A DNA stretch of 64,000 nucleotides from Chitinophagaceae bacterium DXS (GTDB taxonomy: Bacteria > Bacteroidota > Bacteroidia > Chitinophagales > Chitinophagaceae): NCBI GenBank assembly GCA_030345135.1, contig CP128386.1, forward strand, positions 3,974,667 through 4,038,666, read 5' to 3'. The position numbers and the translations under genes are program-made. The notes beneath the pieces are model-generated. The model made no database searches, was not told where the DNA came from, and saw nothing but the letters and a program-made list of their open reading frames with translations. Positions 55,889-64,000 of the stretch are shown here, piece by piece (positions within the stretch are counted from its first letter, which is position 1; each line of letters begins with the position of its first letter).

Positions 55889-55893
55889 TGCTT
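55862..55893 (-). terminator. Rho-independent terminator of dxs, overlapping the hicA-position gene
   Basis: On the minus strand, AAGCACTATC (complement of 55884-55893) pairs exactly with GATAGTGCTT (complement of 55868-55877) and is followed by ATTTTTT. It starts about 38 bases after the dxs stop codon and includes the stop codon of the opposing gene at 55886-55888. Confidence 0.8.
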
Positions 55894-55930
55894 AAAAAAA
55901 ATCTTATCATGCCTGGAATAAATGCGAATA

Positions 55931-57865
55931 CTATCCCGCAATCATCGTGTTCACAATCACCTTATCCTTCATTAAATCCCGCACAGTTTCAGCGATGGCA
56001 ACGGCGTCGTAGCCACATTCACGCTGTAATTCTTTTGGCGTTCCGTGTTCTACAATTCTGTCTGGGATTCCCAATATTTTTACCTCTGCCTTGTAGTTGT
56101 ATTTGGCCATAAATTCTAAAATGGCACTGCCAAAACCACCGGCAACAGTACCGTCTTCCACTGTTACTATTTTAGAATATCTTCCAAACGCTTCATGAAG
56201 CAGCTCTTCGTCAAGCGGTTTAACAAAGCGCAGGTCATAATGCGCGGGATTAATTCCTTCAGTTCGTAATTCACGAATGGCTTGCGTTGCAAAGTTTCCG
56301 GGGTGACCGAATGAAAGGATTGCCACATCCTGTCCGTCTTTGATCTTGCGCCCCTTGCCTATCTGCATTTCTTCAAACGGTGTTTTCCATTCCGGCATAA
56401 CACCTTCGCCACGTGGATAACGGATCACGAATGGCAGGTTCATGGTTGGCAACTGTGAAGTATACATCATGTTGCGCAATTCCTGTTCATTCATCGGAGA
56501 AGCAATGATCATATTTGGGATGCACCTGAAATAAGCTATATCGTATGCCCCGTGGTGGGTTGGTCCGTCCTCCCCTACCAATCCCGCCCTGTCCAGGCAA
56601 AGCACAACCGGCAGCTTTTGAATGGCCACGTCATGCACAACCTGGTCAAACGCGCGTTGCATAAACGAAGAATAAATATTACAGAACACCCGCATTCCTT
56701 GCGTAGCGAGTCCTGCACTCAGCGTAACTGCGTGCTGTTCACAAATTCCAACGTCAAATGCGCGGTCCGGCATTTTTTCCATCATGAACTTTAAGGAAGA
56801 ACCACTTGGCATGGCGGGCGTTACACCCATAATAGCCTCATTCTTTTCTGCCAGTTCGATTATTGTGTGTCCAAAAACATCCTGGTACTTAGGCGGTTGA
56901 GGAACATCCAGTTTCTTTTTATAGATCTCACCGGTTACTTTATCAAACAATCCGGGAGCGTGCCATTTTGTTTGATCTTTTTCTGCCAGTTCATATCCTT
57001 TCCCTTTTACAGTAATGATATGCAACAATTTAGGACCGGGAATACTTCTCAGATCTTTCAGCGTATCAACCAACTTAGTGATATTGTGGCCGTCAATCGG
57101 ACCAAAATACCTGAAATTCAACGCCTCAAAAAGATTGCTGCTTTTGCTTACCATTCCTTTAAAACCTGCTTCCAGCTTGCTGGCCATATCGCGGGTAAAA
57201 CGTTTGCCAACCGGCAGTTTGCCTAACAGGTTCCAAACGTCGTCTCTGAATTTATTGTAAGTATGTGAGGTTGTGATGTCAGTAAGGTATTCTTTTAATG
57301 CGCCAACATTGGGGTCGATGCTCATGCAGTTATCATTTAGAATAACCAGCATATCAGCATCTGCCACGCCAGCGTGGTTCAATGCTTCGAAAGCCATACC
57401 AGCCGTCATCGCACCATCGCCGATAACAGCGACAGATTTCCGGTTTTCACCTTTGTATTTTGCTGCCATCGCCATACCTAAAGCAGCAGAAATTGATGTG
57501 GAAGAGTGTCCTACGCCAAATGTATCATATTCACTTTCACTGCGTTTTGGAAAACCGCTAAGACCATTGTACTTACGGTTGGTGATAAATGTATCCCTGC
57601 GGCCGGTAAGGATCTTGTGGCCATAAGCCTGGTGACCCACGTCCCAAACCAGTTGATCGTAAGGAGTATTATATATGTAATGAAGGGCAACTGTAAGTTC
57701 TACTACGCCGAGACTTGCCGCAAAGTGACCGCCATGTACGCTTACTACATCAATAATATACTGACGCAATTCATCGCAAAACTGGTGTAATTGTTCTCTT
57801 GGAAGCTTTTTAAGATCATCCGGATTGTTCACCTGACTTAATAGCGGACCTGGCAGTATTTCCAT
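55931..57865 (-). CDS. dxs: 1-deoxy-D-xylulose-5-phosphate synthase
   Basis: The 644-residue protein is DXS, the first enzyme of the MEP isoprenoid pathway, joining pyruvate and glyceraldehyde 3-phosphate with thiamine diphosphate. The N-terminal domain has DVGHQAYGHKILTGR (about residues 75-89) and the ThDP-binding GDGAMTAGMAFEALNHAG with LNDNCMSIDPN (about 148-187). The transketolase central domain (GICEQHAVTLSAGLATQGM near 370) and the C-terminal domain (VEDGTVAGGFGSAILEF) follow in order. Full length and all recognisable motifs are intact. It is divergent from the sensor kinase gene at 58106. Confidence 0.97.
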   Translation of the reverse strand: MEILPGPLLSQVNNPDDLKKLPREQLHQFCDELRQYIIDVVSVHGGHFAASLGVVELTVALHYIYNTPYDQLVWDVGHQAYGHKILTGRRDTFITNRKYNGLSGFPKRSESEYDTFGVGHSSTSISAALGMAMAAKYKGENRKSVAVIGDGAMTAGMAFEALNHAGVADADMLVILNDNCMSIDPNVGALKEYLTDITTSHTYNKFRDDVWNLLGKLPVGKRFTRDMASKLEAGFKGMVSKSSNLFEALNFRYFGPIDGHNITKLVDTLKDLRSIPGPKLLHIITVKGKGYELAEKDQTKWHAPGLFDKVTGEIYKKKLDVPQPPKYQDVFGHTIIELAEKNEAIMGVTPAMPSGSSLKFMMEKMPDRAFDVGICEQHAVTLSAGLATQGMRVFCNIYSSFMQRAFDQVVHDVAIQKLPVVLCLDRAGLVGEDGPTHHGAYDIAYFRCIPNMIIASPMNEQELRNMMYTSQLPTMNLPFVIRYPRGEGVMPEWKTPFEEMQIGKGRKIKDGQDVAILSFGHPGNFATQAIRELRTEGINPAHYDLRFVKPLDEELLHEAFGRYSKIVTVEDGTVAGGFGSAILEFMAKYNYKAEVKILGIPDRIVEHGTPKELQRECGYDAVAIAETVRDLMKDKVIVNTMIAG

Positions 57866-58105
57866 TCAACTCAATTTAAGGTGTAAAAATACTATTTTAG
57901 CGGCTAAACCTTACATACCGAAAAAAACACCGGAGATATTTATTTTATAACGTTTATCCATTTATTTGGCCGCGTTAATTTATATACTGTAAATTAACAA
58001 AAATTTTATTTTTCGACACAACATTCAACCAAACAGCCTTTGCATTTTACCTTTAATCACTAAGAAGATATTATAGCGCGGGCAATAAATTAATTTTGAG
58101 TTCCC

Positions 58106-59152
58106 ATGAAGTTTAGATTATCAGCATATTGGTTGTGCCAGATTGCCGGATGGGCATTTTATGGCCTTGTGTTCATGTTCCTGGCGTTAGTGTTCGAACA
58201 GAATATCTCTACCCTTTTTGTCCAACGACTTCTTTTGCAATTATTTATGGGTTTATTTTTTACCCATTTGCTCCGCGAATTCATCAATTACAAGAAATTA
58301 CTACCTCCACTCAATAAAAGAGAATGGATGTTTTTGTTGGTGCTTGTGCTAACAACCTGCGTTTTGTGCAGTTTCGTATCGAGTGTAATAGTTGAAACGC
58401 TTTCACTGTACGATCCGCAGATGAAAGCATCTTTCGCCAAGCGCTTTTTGTCCGATATGTTCTATGATTCTCCCATTATTATTGTGTGGGCCTCTATATA
58501 TTATGTTTGGCACTACGTTGAAGCAACCCGCAAAAGCCAGCTTGACCGTGTACAGCTGGAAAGCGTTGTAAAAGAACTGGAGCTCAAAACCATCAAATCC
58601 CACATCAACCCACATTTCATCTTTAACGCCCTGAACAGTATCCGCGCCCTTGTAGATGAAAACCCTGAACGTGCAAGAACCGCCATCACCGAACTTAGTA
58701 ATATACTTCGCAGCAGCATGAAAGCTGATTCTCTCGAAACATCTCCGCTGGAAAGAGAATTGAGCATTGTAAAAGATTACCTGGCTTTGGAGCATATCCG
58801 TTTTGAAGACAGACTGCGAATTGAATATGATATTGACGAGGATACGCTTGACCAACAGGTTCCGCCGATGATGTTGCAAACCCTCGTGGAAAATGCGATC
58901 AAGCACGGCATCAGCAAACAGATAGATGGCGGCATCGTTAAGATCTCATCAGGTTTTAAACAAAATCAGCATGAGTTGATCGTTCTTAATACAGGAAAAC
59001 TGAGCAGTGAAATTAACCCTGAAGGCTTTGGGATAATGAGTACCTTTAACAGGCTTAAGTTGTTATACGGAGCCAAAGCTTATTTTGAAATAAAGAACGT
59101 TAACGGAAACCTCGTGGAAGCAAAAGTTATCTTGCCTTTACAACCACTATAG
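58106..59152 (+). CDS. LytS-type sensor histidine kinase
   Basis: The 348-residue protein has several transmembrane segments in its first ~145 residues (such as ICQIAGWAFYGLVFMFLALVFE-type stretches near the start and EWMFLLVLVLTTCVLCSFVSSV near 80), then a His_kinase domain. The phosphoacceptor motif is HINPHFIFNALNSIRALV, with the histidine of NPHF at about residue 170. The ATP-binding part has VPPMMLQTLVENAIKHGI and NPEGFGIMSTFNRLKLLYG. It is followed after 38 bases by a LytTR regulator, so the two form a two-component system. The signal is unknown. Confidence 0.93.
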   Translation: MKFRLSAYWLCQIAGWAFYGLVFMFLALVFEQNISTLFVQRLLLQLFMGLFFTHLLREFINYKKLLPPLNKREWMFLLVLVLTTCVLCSFVSSVIVETLSLYDPQMKASFAKRFLSDMFYDSPIIIVWASIYYVWHYVEATRKSQLDRVQLESVVKELELKTIKSHINPHFIFNALNSIRALVDENPERARTAITELSNILRSSMKADSLETSPLERELSIVKDYLALEHIRFEDRLRIEYDIDEDTLDQQVPPMMLQTLVENAIKHGISKQIDGGIVKISSGFKQNQHELIVLNTGKLSSEINPEGFGIMSTFNRLKLLYGAKAYFEIKNVNGNLVEAKVILPLQPL

Positions 59153-59190
59153 TCACAAATAAATCTGAAGCATCAAAAAAATTTGAAGTC

Positions 59191-59925
59191 ATGTCCATAA
59201 AAGCAATTATTGTTGACGACGAACGCTTAGCCAGAAATGAATTAAGGAAGTTATTGCAGGAGTTTAATGACATTGAAGTGATTGAAGAAGCAAGTAACGC
59301 CGATGAAGGAATTGAAAAGATAGAGACATTGAATCCTGACCTTATCTTTCTTGATATTCAGATGCCCGGTAAAACCGGTTTTGATATGCTGGCCGAATTG
59401 GAGAAAGCCCCCCATGTTGTTTTTACAACAGCCTATGACGATTATGCTTTAAAGGCTTTTGAAGTAAATGCACTGGATTATTTAATGAAGCCAATTGAGC
59501 CCCGCCGCATGGCAGACGCTATTCAAAAAGTAATGTTTGAAATAAGCAAGGAAAAGGCAGGCATAAACGGCAACATAAATCGTGGTCCGTTAACAGATAA
59601 CGACCAGGTATTTGTGAAGGATGGAGAACGCTGCTGGTTTGTGAAACTGGGTGAAGTAAGATTGTTTGAGAGCGTTGGTAACTATGCACGTGTATTCTTC
59701 GGAACAAATAAGCCTCTTATCTTAAAATCACTCAACGCCTTGGAAGAAAGACTGGACGACAGGATCTTTTTCCGCGCCAACAGAAAGCACATCATCAATC
59801 TCCGCTGGATTGAAAAGATTGAACCATACTTTAACGGTGGCCTCCTTGTTGAACTGAAAGGCGGCGAAAAAATAGAAGTAAGCCGCAGGCAGACAGTGAA
59901 GTTTAAGGAAATGATGAGCCTGTAG
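59191..59925 (+). CDS. LytTR-type response regulator
   Basis: The 244-residue protein has an N-terminal receiver domain with acidic pocket DDE (residues 9-11), phosphoacceptor D55 in LIFLDIQMPG, and the conserved T/K of TAYDDYALKAF and LMKPIEP. The C-terminal LytTR DNA-binding domain covers about residues 145-240 (RLFESVGNYARVFF, FFRANRKHIINLRWIEKIE, VSRRQTVKFKEM). It is the partner of the kinase at 58106. An 8-bp tandem repeat starts two bases after its stop codon. Confidence 0.95.
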   Translation: MSIKAIIVDDERLARNELRKLLQEFNDIEVIEEASNADEGIEKIETLNPDLIFLDIQMPGKTGFDMLAELEKAPHVVFTTAYDDYALKAFEVNALDYLMKPIEPRRMADAIQKVMFEISKEKAGINGNINRGPLTDNDQVFVKDGERCWFVKLGEVRLFESVGNYARVFFGTNKPLILKSLNALEERLDDRIFFRANRKHIINLRWIEKIEPYFNGGLLVELKGGEKIEVSRRQTVKFKEMMSL

Positions 59926-59927
59926 GA

Positions 59928-59999
59928 AGACCGTAAGATGGTAAGACAGTAAGACCGTAAGATCGTAAGACAGTAAGAGAGTAAGACAGTAAGAGAGTA
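59928..59999. repeat. 8-bp tandem repeat, nine units
   Basis: Nine consecutive units of form AGANNGTA (AGACCGTA, AGATGGTA, AGACAGTA, AGACCGTA, AGATCGTA, AGACAGTA, AGAGAGTA, AGACAGTA, AGAGAGTA) begin two bases after the LytTR stop codon and decay into AGAATGGA. Confidence 0.85.
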
Positions 60000-60098
60000 A
60001 GAATGGAAGTTGATTGATATAAATTAAGTTGCGGCAACTAAAGAAATCAGCGATCAAACAATCAGAGATCAGCGATTTGCTTCCGGCATTTTCAATTG

Positions 60099-60130
60099 TC
60101 CCCGCCTGAATGACATCAGTCGGGCAGGAA
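60099..60130. repeat. Dispersed quasi-palindromic repeat, copy 2
   Basis: CCCCGCCTGAATGAC followed by ATCAGTCGGGCAGGAA is the reverse complement of the element at 501-530 with a 2-base indel. It lies 51 bases upstream of the M28 peptidase gene. Confidence 0.7.
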
Positions 60131-60180
60131 TTTTCAACTTTCAATTAGCATAAATCGGAGATTCAAACATACAACCAACT

Positions 60181-61470
60181 ATGATTAAAATTACTACTAC
60201 AGCGTTGCTGACGCTTTTATCGGTATCCTATGTATCAGCGCAAAAAATCAATACCATCATTAATGCAGACGAAGTAAAAAGAATAGAAACTGTTCTTAGT
60301 TCGGATGACATGCTCGGCAGAAAAACTTTTAGCCCGGAGATTGACAAGGCCGCAGACTTTATTGCATCAGAGTTTAAAGCAACAGGATTAAAAACATTTC
60401 CCGGCTTATCTTCCTACAAACAACACTTTCAATTAATAAAACCAGTAGTACAATCTCAAAGCCTTACAGTAGATGGTGCCGCCGCTGATGAAAAAAACTT
60501 TGCAGTAGTTACTTTAAAGAATGAAATAAATATAACCGAGAAATCAGGACTGCCTTTTACTTCTATAAAAAAAGACGAAAATTTATATGAGGCCGCTTCA
60601 AAAATTGTTCACTCAAAAAAGAGCCAGGTTGTAATTGTAGATACCTCTTTTGCAAAATACTTTGGCCGCATTACGAATTACCTGAAAAGCAGATTGTTTG
60701 AAAACCAGCAGGATGTTCTTTTCATTTTGTCTGACAAGCAGCCAACTTCCTTCTCTTTAACTGCAAAACATACTTTCCAAAAATCAGATTTGAATAATGT
60801 TGTAGGCGTGTTGCCAGGTAAGTCAAAGAAAGATGAATTTGTTGTTTTCTCCGGACACTATGATCACCTTGGTATTGGTGAAGCCGTGAACGGCGATTCC
60901 ATTTATAATGGTGCCAATGATGATGCTGCAGGAACTACAGCAGTTATTATGCTTGCTAAATATTTCAAGGCGTTAAAGAATAATGAACGCTCAATTATCT
61001 TTGTTGCTTTCACGGCAGAAGAAATCGGCGGATTTGGCTCTCAATATTTTTCAAGACAACTGGCTCCGGAAAAAGTAATGGCGATGTTCAATATTGAGAT
61101 GATCGGAACAGAAAGCAAATGGGGCAAAAACTCCGCGTATATAACAGGATACGAGAAGACTGATATGGGAGACATTCTTGCTAAAAATTTAAAAGGATCT
61201 TCTTTTTCATTCTATCCTGATCCTTATACCTCGGAACAGTTGTTCTACCGCTCAGATAATGCAACGCTTGCGAGACTTGGCGTTCCGGCGCATACCATCT
61301 CTACATCCAAAATGGATAACGAACCCAATTACCACAAACCAAGTGACGAGATTGAAACATTGGATATGAACAATATGGCTGAGATCATTAAGTCTATTGC
61401 AATAAGTTCCACCAGTATTGTTAGTGGCAAGGATACACCTTCGAGAGTGAAGACGGAAGAACTTCGTTAA
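60181..61470 (+). CDS. Secreted M28-family zinc aminopeptidase
   Basis: The 429-residue protein has a signal peptide (about residues 1-20, SYVSAQ) and a peptidase M28 domain. Predicted zinc ligands and catalytic residues are visible: SGHYDHLG with H226 and D228, NGANDDAAGT with the bridging aspartate near D245, TAEEIGGFG with E280 and E281, IEMIGTES, and H385 in YHKPSDEI. It probably works outside the cytoplasm as an exopeptidase. A protease-associated-type insert may lie between about residues 90 and 220, without recognisable motif. The exact substrate is unknown. Confidence 0.92.
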   Translation: MIKITTTALLTLLSVSYVSAQKINTIINADEVKRIETVLSSDDMLGRKTFSPEIDKAADFIASEFKATGLKTFPGLSSYKQHFQLIKPVVQSQSLTVDGAAADEKNFAVVTLKNEINITEKSGLPFTSIKKDENLYEAASKIVHSKKSQVVIVDTSFAKYFGRITNYLKSRLFENQQDVLFILSDKQPTSFSLTAKHTFQKSDLNNVVGVLPGKSKKDEFVVFSGHYDHLGIGEAVNGDSIYNGANDDAAGTTAVIMLAKYFKALKNNERSIIFVAFTAEEIGGFGSQYFSRQLAPEKVMAMFNIEMIGTESKWGKNSAYITGYEKTDMGDILAKNLKGSSFSFYPDPYTSEQLFYRSDNATLARLGVPAHTISTSKMDNEPNYHKPSDEIETLDMNNMAEIIKSIAISSTSIVSGKDTPSRVKTEELR

Positions 61471-61479
61471 TTGAAAATG

Positions 61480-61690
61480 GACAATTGAAAATTGAAAATG
61501 AAGTGTGCGCATAGATGGATGGCTATCGCTGATGTCTGATTTGAGGATGGCTGATTTCGCTTATCTATTCACACATTTTCTCATTTCCAGATTTACATAT
61601 TGGCACATCTACTCATTTTGCGCATGTACTTATTCGCACATTTCGCCGCCGCCATCATTGTCAATTTTCAATTGTCAATTTTAAAATGAA
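61480..61690. repeat. AT-rich low-complexity repeats between the peptidase and DUF5686 genes
   Basis: The gap holds AATTGAAAATTGAAAATG-type sequence (61471-61500) mirrored by ATTGTCAATTTTCAATTG near 61658, and in between several CACATTT/TCATTT-type short imperfect repeats. Related to the inverted pair at 23875-24105. Confidence 0.6.
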
Positions 61691-61701
61691 CCTTGACCTG
61701 T

Positions 61702-64000
61702 ATGAACAGATATATACTGCTTACAATACTATTGATCTGTTTTTTAGTAAACTCCTACGCAACAAAATTGACGGGCATTGTGTACAATGAAACCGGCAAA
61801 CCACTGGCATATGCGTCTATTACTGTGAAGGAGACAGGTAGGGGAACGACAACAAATGAGTCAGGAGCATACATCCTGGATCTTTCTTCCGGCAATTATA
61901 CGATCAGCGTTCAATATATTGGCTACAAAAAGCAGGATAAAAAGATTCATATTAGCAACGATGCGGAAAAATTGGATTTCAAATTAGAACCGCAAACTTT
62001 TACACTGAATGAAGTTGTAGTTAAGTCCGGAGGAAAAGATCCTGCATACGAAATCATCCGCAATGCCATTAAGAAAAGGGAAGAATACCGTGCACCTTTG
62101 GATTCCTTTACCTGCCAGGCCTATATAAAAATGATGATCAAAACGCGCGGCCTGCCAAAGCGGATCTTTGGTCAGAAAATTGACAGCGCGGATCTGAAAG
62201 AAATGGGTGTTGACTCACTTGGGCGCGGTATTGTAGCATTGACTGAATCTGTAACTAAGGTCGCTTATAAAAAACCTGAGAAGCTTAAGCTTGAAGTGCT
62301 GTCAGGCAGGGAAAGCGGTTCCGGCGGATATGGATTTAACTTTCCCACTTTTATCAACTTCTATGACAATAATGTGGAAGTAATGAGCGACATCATTGCA
62401 CCACGCGGATTTGTTTCTCCGATCGCTAATGATGCGCTTTCTTTTTACAATTACAAGTTTCTCGGATCATTTTTTGAAGATGGAAAAGAAGTCAACCGGA
62501 TAAAAGTAATACCTAAAAGAAATTATGAGCCGCTATTCTCCGGAACAATAGAAATAACGGAGGGGGATTGGCGCATCTTCAGTCTCGATCTTCAGCTTAC
62601 CAAACAATCACAGTTGCAGATGTTGGATACCATGCACATCCGGCAGATCCACCATGCTATCACACCTAAGGTTTGGCGCGTTAAAGACCAGGTTACTTAC
62701 TTTACTTTTAACCTGTTTGGCATTAATGCCATCGGCAACCTGGTTAATATTTATAACGACTACGACCTCAAACCAAAGTTCCCCAAAAACTACTTCAATA
62801 ATGTGATTGTGAAGTATGATACAGCTGTGAACAGAAAAACGCTGGCCTACTGGGATTCGATCCGCCCGGTTCCTTTACAACCGGAGGAAGCAAAAGATTT
62901 CAGAACCAAGGACAGTGTGTTTAAGGCGAAGAAAGATTCAGGTTATTCCAAAACATTTATTGATTCGCTTCGCGCAAAACAGGGAAAGGTTACTGTGATG
63001 AATATTTTGTGGAACGGTGTAAGGCGGAGCAACTACAACCCCGAAAAATGGACGACTTTTTATTGGAAGCCGTTACTCAAGCAGATACAATATAACACGG
63101 TGGAAGGGCTTGCAATGAATGCAGAAGCAACTATTAAAAGAGCTTATCCTGCAGCAAGCGGTGAACTTAGCTTTACGCCACATGTCCGGTACGGGTTTAG
63201 CAATGGCCATTTAAACGCATGGGGAACTTTTGAATGGAATAACAGAACGTTCAACAAAGACACTTCCGGCAAATATGATTTTGATGAGTTTGGGTTTGGC
63301 AACAATTCGCGCAATCGCTTTTCACTGAGTGGAGGTAAAAGAATAAACCAGTTTAATAAGGATAATCCAATATCGCCTTTATTCAACAGTATTGTGACGC
63401 TTTTCTTTAATCACAATTACATGAAGATCTATGAAAACATTTTTACAGAATTCAACTGGATTCATACGAACAACAATGGTTTGAAGTATGGGCTAAACCT
63501 GCTGTATGAAGATCGGATCCCTGTTGAAAACACGACTGATTTTTCCATCATTAAATATGACTCTCAAAAGTTCACACCGAATTATCCTTATGAAAAGATC
63601 TCGTCGCAGTTTCCGCGTCACCAGGCAGTAATTGCAAGCGCGTTTGTGGAATACCAACCGGGACAAAAATTCATTGAATTCCCCAATGGCAGAATGTTTA
63701 TCGGCTCAAAATATCCAACGTTTACTTTGAATTATCAAAAGGGTATTGAAGGTATTTTGGGCAGCGATGTAAACTTTGACAAATGGTCATTCTCAGCCAG
63801 ACAGGAGCTAAAATTAAAACTCTGGGGACAGTTTAACTACCGTGTTAACATTGGAGGTTTTCTCAATACCAGGAGTGTCTATATACAAGATTACAGGCAC
63901 TTTAATGGTAACCAGATCATTCTTGCCAGTCAATACCTCAATAGTTTTCAGCTAGCGCCATATTACGCAAACAGTACAACTGCTTCATTTTATACCGCCG
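61702..64000 (+). CDS. DUF5686 outer-membrane protein with carboxypeptidase-regulatory-like domain (partial, runs off the end)
   Basis: The frame is open from ATG at 61702 to the window edge, giving 766 residues without a stop. A signal peptide (LLTILLICFLVNSYA) is followed by a carboxypeptidase-regulatory-like domain (LTGIVYNETGKPLAYASITVKETGRGTTTNESGAYIL, about residues 22-58) and by the phrases YEIIRNAIKKREEYRAPLDSFTCQAYIKM and RIFSLDLQLTKQSQ of the DUF5686 family. These large outer-membrane proteins are common in Bacteroidota and their role is unknown. The 3' end is outside the window, so total length cannot be stated. Confidence 0.88.
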   Translation, partial: MNRYILLTILLICFLVNSYATKLTGIVYNETGKPLAYASITVKETGRGTTTNESGAYILDLSSGNYTISVQYIGYKKQDKKIHISNDAEKLDFKLEPQTFTLNEVVVKSGGKDPAYEIIRNAIKKREEYRAPLDSFTCQAYIKMMIKTRGLPKRIFGQKIDSADLKEMGVDSLGRGIVALTESVTKVAYKKPEKLKLEVLSGRESGSGGYGFNFPTFINFYDNNVEVMSDIIAPRGFVSPIANDALSFYNYKFLGSFFEDGKEVNRIKVIPKRNYEPLFSGTIEITEGDWRIFSLDLQLTKQSQLQMLDTMHIRQIHHAITPKVWRVKDQVTYFTFNLFGINAIGNLVNIYNDYDLKPKFPKNYFNNVIVKYDTAVNRKTLAYWDSIRPVPLQPEEAKDFRTKDSVFKAKKDSGYSKTFIDSLRAKQGKVTVMNILWNGVRRSNYNPEKWTTFYWKPLLKQIQYNTVEGLAMNAEATIKRAYPAASGELSFTPHVRYGFSNGHLNAWGTFEWNNRTFNKDTSGKYDFDEFGFGNNSRNRFSLSGGKRINQFNKDNPISPLFNSIVTLFFNHNYMKIYENIFTEFNWIHTNNNGLKYGLNLLYEDRIPVENTTDFSIIKYDSQKFTPNYPYEKISSQFPRHQAVIASAFVEYQPGQKFIEFPNGRMFIGSKYPTFTLNYQKGIEGILGSDVNFDKWSFSARQELKLKLWGQFNYRVNIGGFLNTRSVYIQDYRHFNGNQIILASQYLNSFQLAPYYANSTTASFYTA

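Noticed and set aside
59928-59999. Possible CRISPR-like array
   Set aside because: The units are only 8 bp and contiguous, with no spacers and no cas genes.

Overview
The window is chromosomal DNA from a member of the Bacteroidota, most likely a Chitinophagaceae-type soil or plant-associated bacterium. The evidence is protein-family content rather than a marker gene: a SusC/SusD pair next to an FG-GAP/UnbV lipoprotein, a secreted M43 protease with a type IX secretion-like C-terminal domain, a DUF5686 carboxypeptidase-regulatory-domain protein, a LytS/LytTR pair, and exported DUF6443-type RHS proteins. I found no rRNA, tRNA, CRISPR array, insertion sequence or phage genes.

Layout. (1) 1-994: non-coding, with hairpins and one copy of a dispersed palindromic repeat. 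(2) 995-8833, plus strand: a complete exported molybdenum-hydroxylase locus, with two Tat-signal large subunits, a 2Fe-2S subunit and a di-haem c-type cytochrome between them, then XdhC and a MocA-like nucleotidyltransferase for cofactor maturation. (3) 9111-9662, minus: a small predicted outer-membrane protein. (4) 10144-20304: SusC, SusD and a 1191-aa FG-GAP/ASPIC-UnbV lipoprotein, with a LacI-family regulator on the opposite strand. (5) 20634-23822: a tail-fibre-like surface protein and an M43 metalloprotease. (6) 24122-32359: SNF2 helicase, small membrane protein, methyltransferase and a very large TraB/GumN protein.

(7) 33072-46570, minus: the most unusual locus. Seven consecutive genes all carry N-terminal export signals: a coiled-coil/beta-barrel protein, two tail-fibre-like proteins, a 1258-aa DUF5977 YD/RHS-like protein, a 1503-aa RHS protein whose last ~219 residues form a predicted zinc metallopeptidase tip (HEIAH), and two small, AT-rich putative lipoproteins that are candidate immunity proteins. 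A frameshifted gene remnant lies between the last two. The arrangement resembles a polymorphic-toxin locus on the cell surface, without VgrG or PAAR.

(8) 47535-64000: acyltransferase, a TPR-like protein, two small HTH proteins, zapA with a coiled-coil partner and pheT, a HicB-type antitoxin with an atypical partner, dxs, the LytS/LytTR two-component pair, an M28 peptidase and the start of a DUF5686 protein that runs off the end.

Intergenic regions are rich in small repeats of several families: a MITE-like AACCATATAAGG family, GTACGATGTTAGAT repeats on both sides of pheT, AATTGACAATTG inverted pairs, GC-rich inverted repeats inside the hydroxylase operon, and 7- and 8-bp tandem repeats just after stop codons. 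These are as noteworthy as the genes.
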